From positions 1,984,001 through 2,048,000 of the forward strand of contig JAVTVJ010000070.1 of the NCBI GenBank assembly GCA_034509425.1: a DNA stretch of 64,000 bases. The letters run 5' to 3'. The DNA comes from Eopsaltria australis (taxonomy: Eukaryota; Chordata; Aves; Passeriformes; Petroicidae). Of the stretch, positions 37,176 to 48,732 are shown piece after piece (position 1 is the stretch's first letter; the number at the start of each line of letters is the position of its first letter). The notes beneath the pieces are model-generated. The model made no database searches, was not told the DNA's origin, and saw only the letters and a list, made by a program, of their open reading frames with translations. The translations under genes and the position numbers were made by a program.

Positions 37176-38639
37176 AAAATGAAGAAAAAGAATCTAAAAA
37201 TTTCCAGTTATAGTAGCTTTGAAATATTTGAGGACAAGTTTGGACAGAAGTCTTACTCTGATAGAAACATCAGCGGCATTGTCTTTTTAGATAGCTCAAA
37301 AACAGCAAGAAATTTACACAGTAATATTAACTACAAATATTGCCTTTAGCACAGCTCACTATAGCTGGCTATAAAGTAACATTTACAAAGTGAGCTTATC
37401 CTTATCACAGAGATCTTTACTCAAGGGGCAAACTCTGTGAAAAGGGATGTCAAATGACTAATAAGTGAGTAAGGCTTGTGTTTATTCTCTGGATGGGTTT
37501 TTTTTTGGTATTTCTTTTGTTAGCTTACAGTAACACCTGTCTAGGTGACAGAAAACATTTGAGTTTGTTTTATTTGATGTTGCTCAAAAAACCTCAGACA
37601 ACAGAAGTGTGTAATTATTTTGAGTCTCAAGAAAATGAAAATTTTAGATATTGCAAGACACCCCATTGCTAACCTGCTTACCTGAAATATGTTTCTGACA
37701 GCACACAAGAATTTCCTGAATCATAAATAGGCACTCTTTTCTGTCTCAGAATTAAATATTAATTGGTTTTGGTCAAAATATATTTCTGTTGTCAATTCCT
37801 TGTTGAGGAAAATATATTCTCTTTGTTTTCTATGTGGTGTGCATAAGGAGATGAGAGAAGTTTAAGACATTATTCTGGGTGCTCAGTTTTTTTGTCATGG
37901 TCTTGACCAAAAATGCACGGCAGTGCCTGGAAAGATTGACTGATACAGGATAAGAGAATTCAGCACCCAGAACGCACGGAAAGAAGTAAACTGTGCTGCT
38001 CCATAGCAATAGCTTCAACCTCTTTCAAATATTGGTGTATGGTCGCTCAAATTCCTAAAAACTGTAAAAAGTTTGTAGTTGCACAATTATCTATGTAATG
38101 TTTTGTGTTTTGCTTGAATTCCTGTTCCTGTAAACAAGATTCACCATGCAAACACCCTTCTATCATAGGAATATCCTAATGAAGGATCTAAAAAAATATT
38201 AAATAAAAATGTTTTAATTACAACCCTCATATTCATTAAGAAACACTTGAAGTCTTGGCAAAGTACCCAAAAATGTTCAGAAACCAAAAAAGGGAAATAA
38301 TTATATATTTTTTTTTAATTCTTACATGCTTAAACCTATCTGCAGGATTCTGAGACAGGTTCAAGATTTTTATAGGTTTGAGGTTGTAAACCAATCCAGA
38401 TTTATGGGGAGAAATTTGGACTGGACTCCTTGTCTCATAAATATTCTGTATTAGAGTGCATCAGTGGAAGGGCTCCCTACCAAGTCTTTCCATCCCTCTC
38501 CAAAAAACATCTAGTCTAGGTTATCTAGGTTAATAGCTCTGTCAGGATCCTTTTGGGCTATCTGGGTTACTATGAGCTGGTAGCAATCATTGAAACACTG
38601 ACTTCTATAGTTATTGAAGAGATATTGGCATCCATCACC
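37176..38639. other. AT-rich non-coding stretch
   Basis: Nothing recognisable between the LTR fragment and the next CR1. The frames at 37478-37672 (plus) and 37830-38018 (minus) have no motif. Confidence 0.55.
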
Positions 38640-38955
38640 AACCTGAAAGGAGGCTGTAAGTGAGGTGGGCTCGGTCTCTTCTGCCACATCTCAAGTAAAA
38701 GGATGGGAGGAAATGGCCTTAAGTTGCACCAGAGGAGGTTCAGATTAGATATTAGAAAACAAATTGTTCACTGAAAGACTGGTTAGGCATTGGAATAAGT
38801 TGCCCAGGGAGGTGATGGAGTCACTGGTCTAAAAATGCTCGAGAGGCATTGGATGTGGCACTTGGGGACGTGGTTCGGGTGGTGCTGCACTGATGGACTA
38901 GATGGCCTTGAAGGTCTCTTCCAACCTTGATGATGCTGTGATTTTGTGGTCATCA
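38640..38955 (+). mobile_element. CR1 LINE 3' end
   Basis: The plus strand begins with 'acctgaaaggaggctgtaag' (38641-38660), continues through 'agaggaggttcagattagat' (38731-38750) and 'gcccagggaggtgatggagt' (38802-38821), and ends with 'gactagatggccttgaaggt' (38897-38916) plus 'cttccaacc'. This is the classic last 300 bp of an avian CR1 in sense orientation. The terminal 8-bp repeat is worn to 'gatgctgtgattttgtgg'. The 5' truncation is typical of LINE insertion by target-primed reverse transcription. The minus frame 38783-38968 is antisense to it. Confidence 0.96.
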
Positions 38956-39765
38956 GAAGGTGACTCATTTCATCTTACCATCTGGATAAGAAGGGAGTTT
39001 AGATGATAAACTGAAATCTGTCCTTTAGATGACTGAAATAAAGTGGACTACACCCCAGTGTTTGTTGGTAACATTACATAATGATTGCATAATTAAGAAG
39101 CATTTGGTGCTATTTCTGTACAGCAAATACTGCTTTATCATTTTTTCTTTTGTTTTATGGAACAGCTAAAGGATTGTTTTGACAATACGTTATTGATCTG
39201 GAAGAATCACAATCAATAAGTATTATAGCTACTCAGTGACTAGATTATTAGAAAAATAAATTAGGAACTATCCTGCTTGCAAATAACCATTATTTCACAT
39301 GATGGGTAGAAAAAAACTGTATGCATGTCATGGCACATTGTTCATTTGCAAACACAGAGAGACCTTTTCTAATCTTATAAATTTCATTTATTGATCAGAG
39401 ATCTTGATAAAGTGGTTTCTTTTGGAGTGCTCTTTGTCTAAGCCCTCTCTTTTAAATTAAGAATCTATTTTACATTGCCACAACCCAACATAATAGCTAT
39501 GTGCCCATGTGTGTACAAACAACTAACTTATTTCTCTCCTGTTTCAACATAACTGTTAGTCTTCTTATTAAGAAAAGAAAAAAAAACAGTTTTCATCTTT
39601 CTCTGGCTGATCTTTGTGTTCAGGTATAGCAAACATGCTGCTTCCTATTGTGGCTCATGCTATAGGCAAATCTGACATTTGCATTTGTACATCATGTGCA
39701 TTTTGAAATAAAGAAGTGACTGCTGATCTCCATGTTGAAGGCACTGGGTTGCTATTGCTCTATAG

Positions 39766-39801
39766 TTTGTTGGTTTGTTTTGTTTTGCTTTGCTTTGTTT
39801 C
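39766..39801 (+). repeat. Simple repeat (TTTGT/TTTGC)n
   Basis: Imperfect pentanucleotide units TTTGT and TTTGC in tandem. Confidence 0.85.
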
Positions 39802-41696
39802 CTCTGGAAGATCTCATAATCTGCTGTGACAAAGTTGTGTGTTAAGAAGGAAAAAAGAATAATAAATCCCACAGAGGTTGGTGCAGAGAAAAATTGTCTC
39901 AAAGCATCTGACCAAAGAGATTCAAGCCTTTGTGTCCTCAACAATAAAAATACACCAAAGTAGCCATAAATTCCCTATATGGAAATTTGCCCCTCCCAAG
40001 CACACCTCACACTTTTTTGTTGGCCGAGGAATGACAAGATCTGAAAATACGACTGCTCATCCTTAACCAAAATAAAAAGGGGTTGTGGTGGAGAAATACA
40101 CAAAATTCAGTATACAGAAGGGGATTTCCAAACTGTGATATGCACAGCTCTGGTCTCTTTTGTAAATAGCAATAATCAAAAGCATCTGGCTGCCTGTGTA
40201 TGTGCCTTTGCCTTACTTGGTAAATGCCAACTCACAGATAATCACATGAAAACAGCTGGGAGAATTGAAAGAAAGTGGGTAGAGTCAGAGAAACGAGGAT
40301 GAGTTTGTGAAAAGTGGAGAAAGTAAAGAGGCTGCCACTGTGGTACAAAGAAAAGAGATGTTAGGAAAAAGACTTCAAGGACAAAATAATCCTTATGCTG
40401 ACATTTTCATGAGGCCATTTTTAATGCAAAACTGTCTAAAAATTCAATTTCTATAAGGTAAATTTTGGAAGCCAAATCAATGCAAATCGTTGATGCTCAG
40501 GTGTGTCTCAGATTCTCACTGTATGATGAGTTGAAATGTATCAGCTGTCTAAACATATTTACAGGGAAATTCCAGTGCAGAGAACTAATCAATAAATGAC
40601 CACAAAGCTAAAGAGAACAAAGGTTAAAAAGAAGGCTAATCAAATCTAAAACTTATGATAATGCAGCCTTAAAAGTTAAATGGTACATGGGTGGTACAGA
40701 AAGGAGCTGAGGACAAAACTGGGACATGGAGAAGCACGTGGCCTGTCCTTTTGTCGGCCTGCATGGCTCAAGCCCTTTGTCCTGTGTTAAGCACAGGACT
40801 GCAGTGCTGGCAGCACATACAGCATTACCCAGTCCTGCCAGGAAGTGGAACAGATGGAGCACAAATGCTGCAATGTGCTGAGAGGAGACCCTTTTATTTC
40901 CTTTCCCTCACAGTGGGTGCAACTGACCCCTGATATTACAAGTCCCACCAATTAAAAAACATGATATCTCAAAATTTAATGCATATGTGTTGCCTTCCTC
41001 CTCTTCTCCAATCCCTTCCACATCTGGAAGAAGAGTTTTATAATAGCCAGGATGCTCTTGGTCTCCTTAAGTGAATAAGACAAACCTTTTGCTTTCAAAG
41101 GCACACTAGGCTTTTAGTTCCCCTTTTCAGCTTGCTTATATCTAGCCAGATTTGTGCATACCCCTGTTTTCTGCACCACTAATAGGGAAACTGTGGAGAA
41201 ATGGGGAATTGCTCTGCATCCAGCAACAAATGGTCTTCATTACACCTTTAGTATTTCAAACTTTATGGGTTGTTGCTCTTGTTATGTTAATTACTTTTTA
41301 GTGACAAGGGAGAAAGTTTCTTCTAATTTTTAAGTATGTATTTATTTTCTCTGAGAATCCAGTGTCCTCATAGGCAGGTTCAGTTACCTTACACAATGTT
41401 TTTAGTTTTTCCTCCATTTAGAGAATGGTCTCATATCAATGCCTGGCAAAGGTTTATGAAGCACTAAGTTCATTATTGCCTTTAATAGACATTTGCAGCT
41501 ACCTTTTGAGGTAACAGAGATGACCTAGAAGCACTTAGAAAACCACACCATTGCATGGTTCCAGTGATGATTCTAGGGTGAGCCTGGGGAGTTGTGTTAT
41601 CAGGGGGCCTGAGGACAGCATTCACACAGAACACGAGCCAGCCTGCTGCAGTGATTGACAGCAGTGTGCTCATGACCATATTCAAAATCCCCCACA

Positions 41697-41711
41697 GTAT
41701 ATATATATATG
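41697..41711 (+). repeat. Short (TA)n dinucleotide run
   Basis: An alternating AT tract of about 15 nt, 'gtatatatatatatatg' including flanks. Confidence 0.9.
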
Positions 41712-42116
41712 TCACAAAAGCTTTTCTCTTTCTTTTGGTGCTTTTCAGTGCATAAATGCAGGATTTGCTATTTTTCTCTCTTTATTACCTTAAATCCTAA
41801 TGTATTAGTCTGTGGCACTAATGTATGTTGAAAAATATGCAATATGGCTGATGTAATAATCGCATTAGCAAATGATTGATGATTTTTGAATCTTTAACTC
41901 CAGAAATTTAATGCTACATTAGTTCTTGTTTTTGCATTTAAAAGATAAGACCTTGTTGCACAATATTTTGCTTGAAAATAATTGAATGTTTGGCTCTTGC
42001 AGTGGGATCAATGCCACGCTGTAATTTTTTTTTTTTAGGTTTGCTTACTGTAACATTATTTTTGAATTAAAGTGAGTGTAGCACTCAGAAAATGTTCCAT
42101 GTTTCTAATCTACAGA

Positions 42117-42162
42117 ATAATGCAGGTAGTATCTACTCTCCAGCATAATGCAGGTAGTATCT
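42117..42162 (+). repeat. Tandem duplication, 28-bp period
   Basis: The 18-mer ATAATGCAGGTAGTATCT occurs exactly at 42117-42134 and again at 42145-42162. The spacing of 28 bp indicates a local duplication whose 10-bp remainder has diverged or was never copied. Confidence 0.9.
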
Positions 42163-42607
42163 CTTCACCAGTCCACAAATTTCCCCCTCTGGGTTTTATG
42201 AAGGTACAGATTCTGGAGACCAGAAAAGTAATTCATTCCCTGTACTGATCCAGTCTCTGACCTTGCATCAGATGTTTAAAACAACAAAATATTTCTTCCT
42301 TCCGCTTATCTCTGATAGATTCCATAAAACAAGTTTGTGTGTAGTAGTAAAAAAACCATCATAAGGGACTAAAGAAAGAAATCATCTTCCTTTCTGTAGA
42401 AAATGTAAGCAAAGAATGAAGCACCATAATAGGAAAACATAAGGATACTTTGAGAAATGCTGTTCTCTACTGCAGAAATTTATATGATGTCCTGTACTTA
42501 AATAGTACATTGAGATGTTCAGCATATGTGTCTAAACATTGTGCACAGATCAAGTGAGAAACAAACAAATGTGTTTTCATGGAAATCTGAATTTTAGGGT
42601 GTAGCAA

Positions 42608-42614
42608 TATAAAT
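42608..42614 (+). promoter_or_regulatory. TATA-box-like word upstream of signal-peptide-like segment
   Basis: TATAAAT lies 188 bp before the candidate start codon at 42796. TATA-like words are frequent in AT-rich DNA, so by itself this is weak. It is listed only because of the segment downstream. Confidence 0.12.
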
Positions 42615-42795
42615 GGCACATGCTAATGACTAGATGTCTCAAGTTACCGCTGTCCCATCTCACCCTGACTAATAGTCTTATCTTAAAAAAGGAAAAAAAA
42701 AGATCCCAACAACCAGACCTTCCAGAAGATAGCATCTGCCTTCTAGAAAATTTCGCTTCATTTAGAAATAAGATTTGCAGATACTCTACATCAGC

Positions 42796-42861
42796 ATGAA
42801 ATTAATTTATCCGCTGTTCCTGTGCTTATTTCTACATTTCCCACTACTACCTGAAGGACAG
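42796..42861 (+). other. Possible first coding exon with signal peptide
   Basis: An ATG with A at -3 opens 22 codons reading MKLIYPLFLCLFLHFPLLP then EGQ, directly followed by a strong donor (CAG, then gtaagg, GT at 42862-42863). Reading through the donor meets a TGA three codons later. A basic N-terminus plus a hydrophobic core of about 15 residues fits a eukaryotic secretory signal, and many secreted proteins have exactly such a first coding exon. I could not find a second exon in the window by eye and do not recognise the protein. T-rich DNA makes Leu/Phe runs easily, so chance remains likely. Confidence 0.2.
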
Positions 42862-45800
42862 GTAAGGAAGTGATTCCTGCTACCTACCTGCAGCCTTCTC
42901 TCTGGAACACTGCAACCTTGTGAAATATGAAAGTACTGTCTCCTGTTCACAAAGTGAAAGAAAAAGAACTGGTTTGCATTTTTTTCCCCAATTATAATAT
43001 ACTTTTTCCAAATCTTGGAAATCTGCACAGATCTTTTGGATCTTGGTGCCAGTGCTCTAGTTAACCATGTACCGAAATCCAGGTAATATCACTTTATTTT
43101 AAAGTTTTTAAGTTTGCTTGCTTAGTTCTTCTTGTCTCCTTGTACTCCAGTAAAGGAGAATGTACTCTTGAGAAAATTTAAAACAATGTGAATACTCTTT
43201 CCTAATGACTGAGTATTACAGAGGCCATCAACAGTGAGAGTCTCTATGCCAAGAGTGAACAGCATGTCGGGTGTGGTACAAAACACTAAATAAAGACACA
43301 TCCAAAAGTGTGTTGGATAAAGCTGGTTTTGTAAATGAAATACCCTGCCAGAAGAGTTAAGCCAAGTCACCTTTTGTCTGTTGAGGTAGCTGCCTTGAGA
43401 ATCCTGTGAAAATTTCTTATAAATTCCCCAAAAAAATCAGATCTTGCCAATTGAACACATGGACTACAGTTCTGCAATATTTATTTATAGCAGCAGAACT
43501 CAGTCTGTAAACAAGCCCTACACAAGATGTCATTTATTATGTTATCTGTATTATACTGTGATTAGAGCAAACAGCCAGATCAGTCCTACTTCTTGTATTT
43601 ACAAAGTAGCCAGATAGACAGTCAATACGGCACTTTTCTGCAAGGGATGAGAACAAACTGTGAAAAGCAGAGTTCTCCCAGCCCCTTTTCTCTTTTTGAT
43701 CATTACTCCTTTCTTTAATGTTTTCAGCCAAAAAAAGCACCATATGACCTTTCAGAAATGTCAGGAAAACATTATTTTCTCTGTGCCACTCCAGCTTGCG
43801 GACATCGGGTACATCCTTCCTCCAAGCCCAGCTCAGAGTAGTGTCTCTGAGGCAGGTTGTGCTAAAATGCCTCTCCCTGCACTCTTGGAGGTGCCACACA
43901 GCCCCCTGACCTTCTCTGACTGCTAAATGTGGCTGTGGGAGTCTCGCTAATGAACAGCATTGCACCATCTGTTTGGCTCCCACTGCTGGACCTCCTTAGG
44001 GTGAGGGAGGAGCAGCAAGCAAATGCCAGTCCAATACCTCTGTCTGACTCACAAAGCAATACTGCTGCTGCTGCTTCTGTGTTTTCTGCTCTTTTATTTT
44101 TTTTGCCTTTCCAGAATGACTCAGACACATTATTTTTCAGAAATAATTCAAAAGTGTAGAAAATTTAAATGCAGAAAATAGAAATAAATTCATCTCAGTA
44201 TATGTGATAGAAATGAACAGAGGAAAATTCAAACAATTAAAAATTTTATCTGTTCTGTAGGCATGACTGTGTGTACAGGTGTCTGTGACTTAAGAAAATG
44301 AATTTCAAACTGGATAAAAAGTTATATGTGAATAGTTACAGAAGTACATAGTTCAGGTTTTTTATGATTCCACAGGTTTTGTCAGCTGAATTAAAAAAAA
44401 AAATCTTGAGCATAAATTTTGTATCAGGGCTTTTACCTTGCACTCATTCAGTAAAAAAAAATAAAGTTTAAAAGGGAGACATATTCCCTTATTTTAATTG
44501 CACTTCCTTCCTTTGAAAATCCTTGGGACAAATATTCTTTCTTTTCTGAATAATTTCTACTACCTTTTTCCACAACTGTATAATAAAGATTTTGCATTGT
44601 ACAATAGGACAGATAATGATTTACTATGATAAGCAGACTGGTATAGTCAAGCTTTATGTATACTAAATTTGGTATTGTCATTCTGTAACTCTTTTAGTTG
44701 GTCCTTAGGCAAATGAAGGAAAATGTTCCCTTTCCATCTCTTTCAAAAGGAGTAAGTCTAGCAGAGGACTGGGCTGGGTGTCCTGTCCTTTCTGATGGAC
44801 AGCAGAGTGTTGCTGCACTCCTGGCTGAGCAGCCTGGAGGAGATGTGATCGCATCATGCGGATGGGATTGCCTGATATAAGACAGAACTTCTGTGGCTAC
44901 AGCAAATCTTCAGACCTGGGTGAGGGAAGTCTTGTTTGAAACTCCTGCCTCTCCTACACAGCTTCCTTATTCACTGTCAGCAATGCCTGTGTTGATTTCA
45001 TGTTGCATTTGTGCAAAACCACACTGAGCCTGGGTCGATGAAGATCCACGTTGGTGCCAGCCGTGAAGTCAAGATGGATAAAGCTCCCTCTCTTCTCCAC
45101 TGGTCAGGGCAAGTCCTGGGCCAGTCCTCTGCTGACATCCAGGTCCTTCATCCAACTGCTCCCCTCTTGGTTTCACCCTGGGAGCCCTGCAGAGTGTCCT
45201 TCTGCAGGCTGTGGTCTTGCCCTGTCAGTCTGGATGCTCTTCCTGTACTGCCACAGTCTCTGAGAAAAAAAAGAGCTGAGTTTTGGCCCTCCTCAAAGCA
45301 GCATGACTGCTCCTGCAGAGCAGCATGGTGCAAAGAGTCATGAGGAAGAGCAGGCAGAAACAAGTCTTTCTCATCCCAGCCTCTTCATGTCCCTTCTGTT
45401 CATGGTATACAGATAAATGCAAAATAGCAGCTACGTGGAGAGGTTTTCCCTGCTCTCTGGGGAAAAATAGGAGGCTAACAGTAATGAGGAAAAAATTTTT
45501 TGCTTTTCTAGTAGGACTAGAGTCTGAACTGGATTAGATGGTATAGGAATATATTTTTCTTTGCTTTCTGCAGGTGTGTGCAGTTTAAAACCAGCAGAGC
45601 CATGGCCATAGTAAAAGAAAATAAAAAATGGAAATGAACCACAGTACTAAAACCAAATAAAAATCATGTCATTGTTGTGCCAGATACAGTCAGAGACATA
45701 AAAGAGATGTTAATTAGTTACGTGTTACTTGCTTTCTCCTCTGCATTTTGCAGTTCTTTATGGGGCTGAGTGTTGTGCAACAGAGTGGGAGCAGATGCTA

Positions 45801-45939
45801 TGCTTCCTTTGTGAGCACCTATGCCAGAGACAGGATTTGAGCATATCAGGGATATACTTTATTCACTAAGGCTAGGAAGCCATTTTCTGTAAAGCTGAAT
45901 ATTGAATGATGGAAGAGGTATCTTGTGTTAATTCTATAC

Positions 45940-45969
45940 TTTTTTTTTTTGGGGGGGGTGCCAAAAAAA
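45940..45969 (+). repeat. Adjacent homopolymer runs T11-G8-...-A8
   Basis: Eleven T (45940-45950) run straight into eight G (45951-45958), followed by TGCC and eight A. Confidence 0.9.
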
Positions 45970-46719
45970 AGATCAAATATGTTTGGAACATGAAATATGA
46001 GAACAGCTGCATTTTGATAATAATGCAGAGAAAAATATGACCTTATTAAATTGTATCTCCCAAATCTTCCAAAGCAAGAAGCACAATTACATTAGAACCC
46101 TTCAGAAAATCAGTAGATTTTCCTGGATTTTTATTCAGCCATATACTGTCCAACTCTTAAACCTCTGTCCAATGAATGTGACATTGCATGATATACTTTA
46201 AAGCCTAGGCTTTAGGTACTATAATAAAATTATTTATTTGGGAAACAGTAAAGGTAAAACACCATTTGCAGGTTGCCCACATGAAAACTCCTACATGCGT
46301 GTCTTTGGGCTTGATTGGAGATCCATGAAAAACCTGTTGTATTCCTCAGGCCACGTGTGAAGAGAACTGACTCTAGGGGGGAACAAAGCAGGAGGAATAG
46401 ATAAAATTAAAAATTAAACAAAGGAATTTATTCACTGCTTTTAGACCAAGTCTGCATTTCAAATAAAAAGGCAAAAATGTTTCATTCATGGCACTTATCA
46501 GATTTTTGTGGTTTAATTTTTTAATTAATTAAAAACTATGCAGTGTCTTCCGGATTCATAGACTTCCCAGGGAAAAATGAAAGAAAGGGATGTCGTTTTG
46601 GCACTTACTGCACACAAGACAGGTAATTTAATCAATCCCTCTGTCACCTGTATTCGTCTGTCTACAGGAAAAAACATAGTGATACTATCAGCAATTTGAA
46701 ATAGCTGTCATTTAACTAT

Positions 46720-47400
46720 GAGTGGGATTCACCAAGGGCAAACCAGGTCTCCCTCTATGACAAAGTAACAGGCTTGGCTCATCTAGGGTGAGCGGTGGTC
46801 TTGGTCTACCTGGATTTCTCCAAAGCTTTCAGTACGGTTTCCCACAGCCTCCTGCTGGAGAAACTGGTGTGTTATGGTCTGTGCAGTGGGTGGGGAAGAG
46901 GCTGACCAGCTCACCCAGAATGCCAGACATGCTGGTAAATAGCTCTGTTCCCAGCTGGCAACCTGTCACAAGTGGGGATCCCCAGGAAGCGATATTGGGC
47001 TCAACACTGCTTGCTGCATTCATAAATGATGTAGAAGGTAGGATCAAGTGTACTCTGATGACATTTGCCAATGAGACCAAACTGAAGACTTTGGAAGGGA
47101 GAGCTATCCTGCAGGAAAACCTGAACAGGTGGAAAGAGTGGGATAAGAAGATCTTTTCAAGTCCAACAAGATCTTGCACCTGGGAAAATACAGTCCAGGA
47201 GTGTAGCACAGGCTGGGATCTACCCAGCTGCAGAGTACCTCTGTGGAAAGGGAACTGGTGGGTTCCCCAGCATTGGACACTTTTGAAATTCAGCTGTACA
47301 GGATGCTGAGCAGTCTTGTCTAGACCCTGCTTTTGCCAGGAAAGGTTGGACCAGATGATCCTAAGGTCCTCTTTCCAACCTGGTATTCTATGATTCTAGG
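46720..47400 (+). mobile_element. CR1 LINE with broken reverse-transcriptase region and intact 3' tail
   Basis: Sense orientation. 'gggattcaccaagggcaaac' (46725-46744) opens the match to CR1 ORF2. One frame gives YLDFSKAFSTVSHSLLLEKL (about 46806-46865). A frameshift then moves to the frame read by the open frame 46788-47309, which gives PVTSGDPQEAILGS (about 46957-46998) and CTLMTFANETKL (about 47050-47085). In the active family the last motif carries the catalytic Asp pair of reverse transcriptase; here both positions are changed (F-A-N-E). A second frameshift restores an ILHLGK segment near 47170-47185. After an internal deletion the copy ends with 'ttggaccagatgatcctaag' (47346-47365) and the 8-bp tail ATTCTATG ATTCTAGG (47385-47400). 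The open frames 46788-47309 and 46829-47209 (antisense) are therefore relic sequence, not host genes. Confidence 0.95.
46788..47309 (+). pseudogene. CR1 ORF2 reverse-transcriptase remnant
   Basis: The only long open stretch left of the CR1 coding region. It covers the middle of the reverse-transcriptase domain; its first 50 residues are out of frame relative to the family, and the tail after about residue 125 is again out of frame. The catalytic F-A-D-D type motif has lost both Asp residues, so it cannot encode an active polymerase. Confidence 0.88.
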
Positions 47401-48086
47401 ATGAAAATCCATTTCATTGTTTATGGGTGCCTAACATCTTACTGTTGCATTGACAGCAGCCTTAAATTTCATTGCTGTTGCTTGGATTAAAAGAAGGAGC
47501 AGAAGCAGGTGCCAAAAAACACGATCCCAGGACTCAGGATTCCCTCTTCCTCTCTGCCTGTGCCATACCTGAGGACCTTTTTCTTCCCTAGGACATGAAT
47601 CAAGGGCCTCAGGCAGAAGACAGCAATGCATCTTTCTCACTATGACACTTAAAAGACTTGGTCTATAGGGCAACTTTTAAAATTGTTATGGTAAACTCCT
47701 ATTTATATTTCCTAACTATATATAAAAAATCAGACCTCTGAGACCTTTGACCCTGCAGTGGGGAGCTGAGCAACACCCAAGATGAAATACAAGCTTTCCT
47801 ACTTGGGTGGGATTTACTGTGTTACCAGTCACTCAACAGCAAGCTTTTTAAACACCACTTTTTGCTCAAACATGGTTTTTGAACATGCTGTGGTACAGCA
47901 TAAATAGGAGAGCAGACCACAAAAGTTATTTAAATAATATATCAGATTTATGTAGGAAACAAGATGTACTAAATTCTCTTAGCTGAGTAAAGACATTTTT
48001 TAAAAAGTTCTTTATATGGCAAATAATATACAGAGCCAAAAATTACATTAAATCTTTATAAATTGTGGAGACCTGTTTAAATAAAA

Positions 48087-48139
48087 GGATTTATGCAGGT
48101 AATTCTATTAATGGTATTGATAGCTATCTGCATAAATCC
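48087..48139. repeat. Inverted repeat, 15-bp arms, 23-nt loop
   Basis: Left arm GGATTTATGCAGGTA (48087-48101) and right arm TATCTGCATAAATCC (48125-48139) are reverse complements at 14 of 15 positions. No transposon terminal features or target duplication are visible around it. Confidence 0.85.
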
Positions 48140-48708
48140 CAACCTTTCTAACAGCAAAATATGTTTTTACATTCAAAATGCATCTGGACATCAAATAATG
48201 TAGCACTGTAATCCGTGCTCTCAGTTAGGAAGATGAGGATGGTGTTCTGTATGTAATTACAATATACATTAACTAATAATGCAACAAGATATTTTCAAGG
48301 TATTTTTCAATAGAGTGAAAAATAAGATGCTTGGTTATCTTTCAGAAAGACAGTGCAAATATGGCCTATGAGGTCTCATTTATTTTCTGTTCAAATCATC
48401 TGCAACACTTGGAAATTTAAAAATTTTTATGAGATGAGTTAATTTATTTTTACCTAACAGGAACAAGTTTGTGCAGAAGAGGTATTGAAAAATTTCCAGA
48501 TGCATTTTTTAAAGCACCCAACAGCTGAAATAACTGTGTGGATTGTGATAATTCCTGATGAGTGTACTGGAGCTTTGGACAAATAATCAGTAGAGAATAG
48601 GATCAAATGCTAATATTTGATTAAGTTGCTCTAAAAGTTTTTCTTTAGATTAGATCAGAATCCTACCCAATTAAATGTGGATAAGGAACATATTTTCAGG
48701 AAATTTTT

Positions 48709-48732
48709 GGGGTGGGGGAGAGGGGGCAGGGG
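48709..48732 (+). other. G-quadruplex-forming motif
   Basis: Four G tracts of 4, 5, 5 and 4 separated by loops T, AGA and CA, satisfying the canonical G3+N1-7 rule with short loops. It is isolated in AT-rich sequence. Confidence 0.9.

Larger units (their letters stand above)
38956..46719. other. AT-rich non-coding stretch with candidate elements
   Basis: No confirmed gene. It contains a TTTGT-type simple repeat (39766-39801), an AT dinucleotide run (41697-41711), a conserved-element candidate (41800-42040), a 28-bp-period duplication (42117-42162), the signal-peptide-like segment at 42796-42861, and a T/G/A homopolymer cluster (45940-45969). A GC-richer part at 44740-45330 carries overlapping open frames on both strands (for example 45011-45343 plus and 45148-45363 minus) but no known domain. 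Confidence 0.5.

Noticed and set aside
42870..42930. Donor CTGCAG|gtaggt on minus opposite the signal-peptide-like segment
   Set aside because: The upstream acceptor (ttcacaag) gives only a 29-nt segment and there is no supporting context. It also shows how easily donor-like words occur here.
43537..43983. 148-residue open frame on minus
   Set aside because: It overlaps open frames on plus (43660-43926) and minus (43862-44128) with no motif in any of them; most simply a stop-poor GC-richer patch.
44740..45330. GC-richer segment as a possible gene or transposon
   Set aside because: Open frames occur on both strands in several frames with no known motif, and no repeat family is recognised. 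Described only as part of the non-coding stretch.
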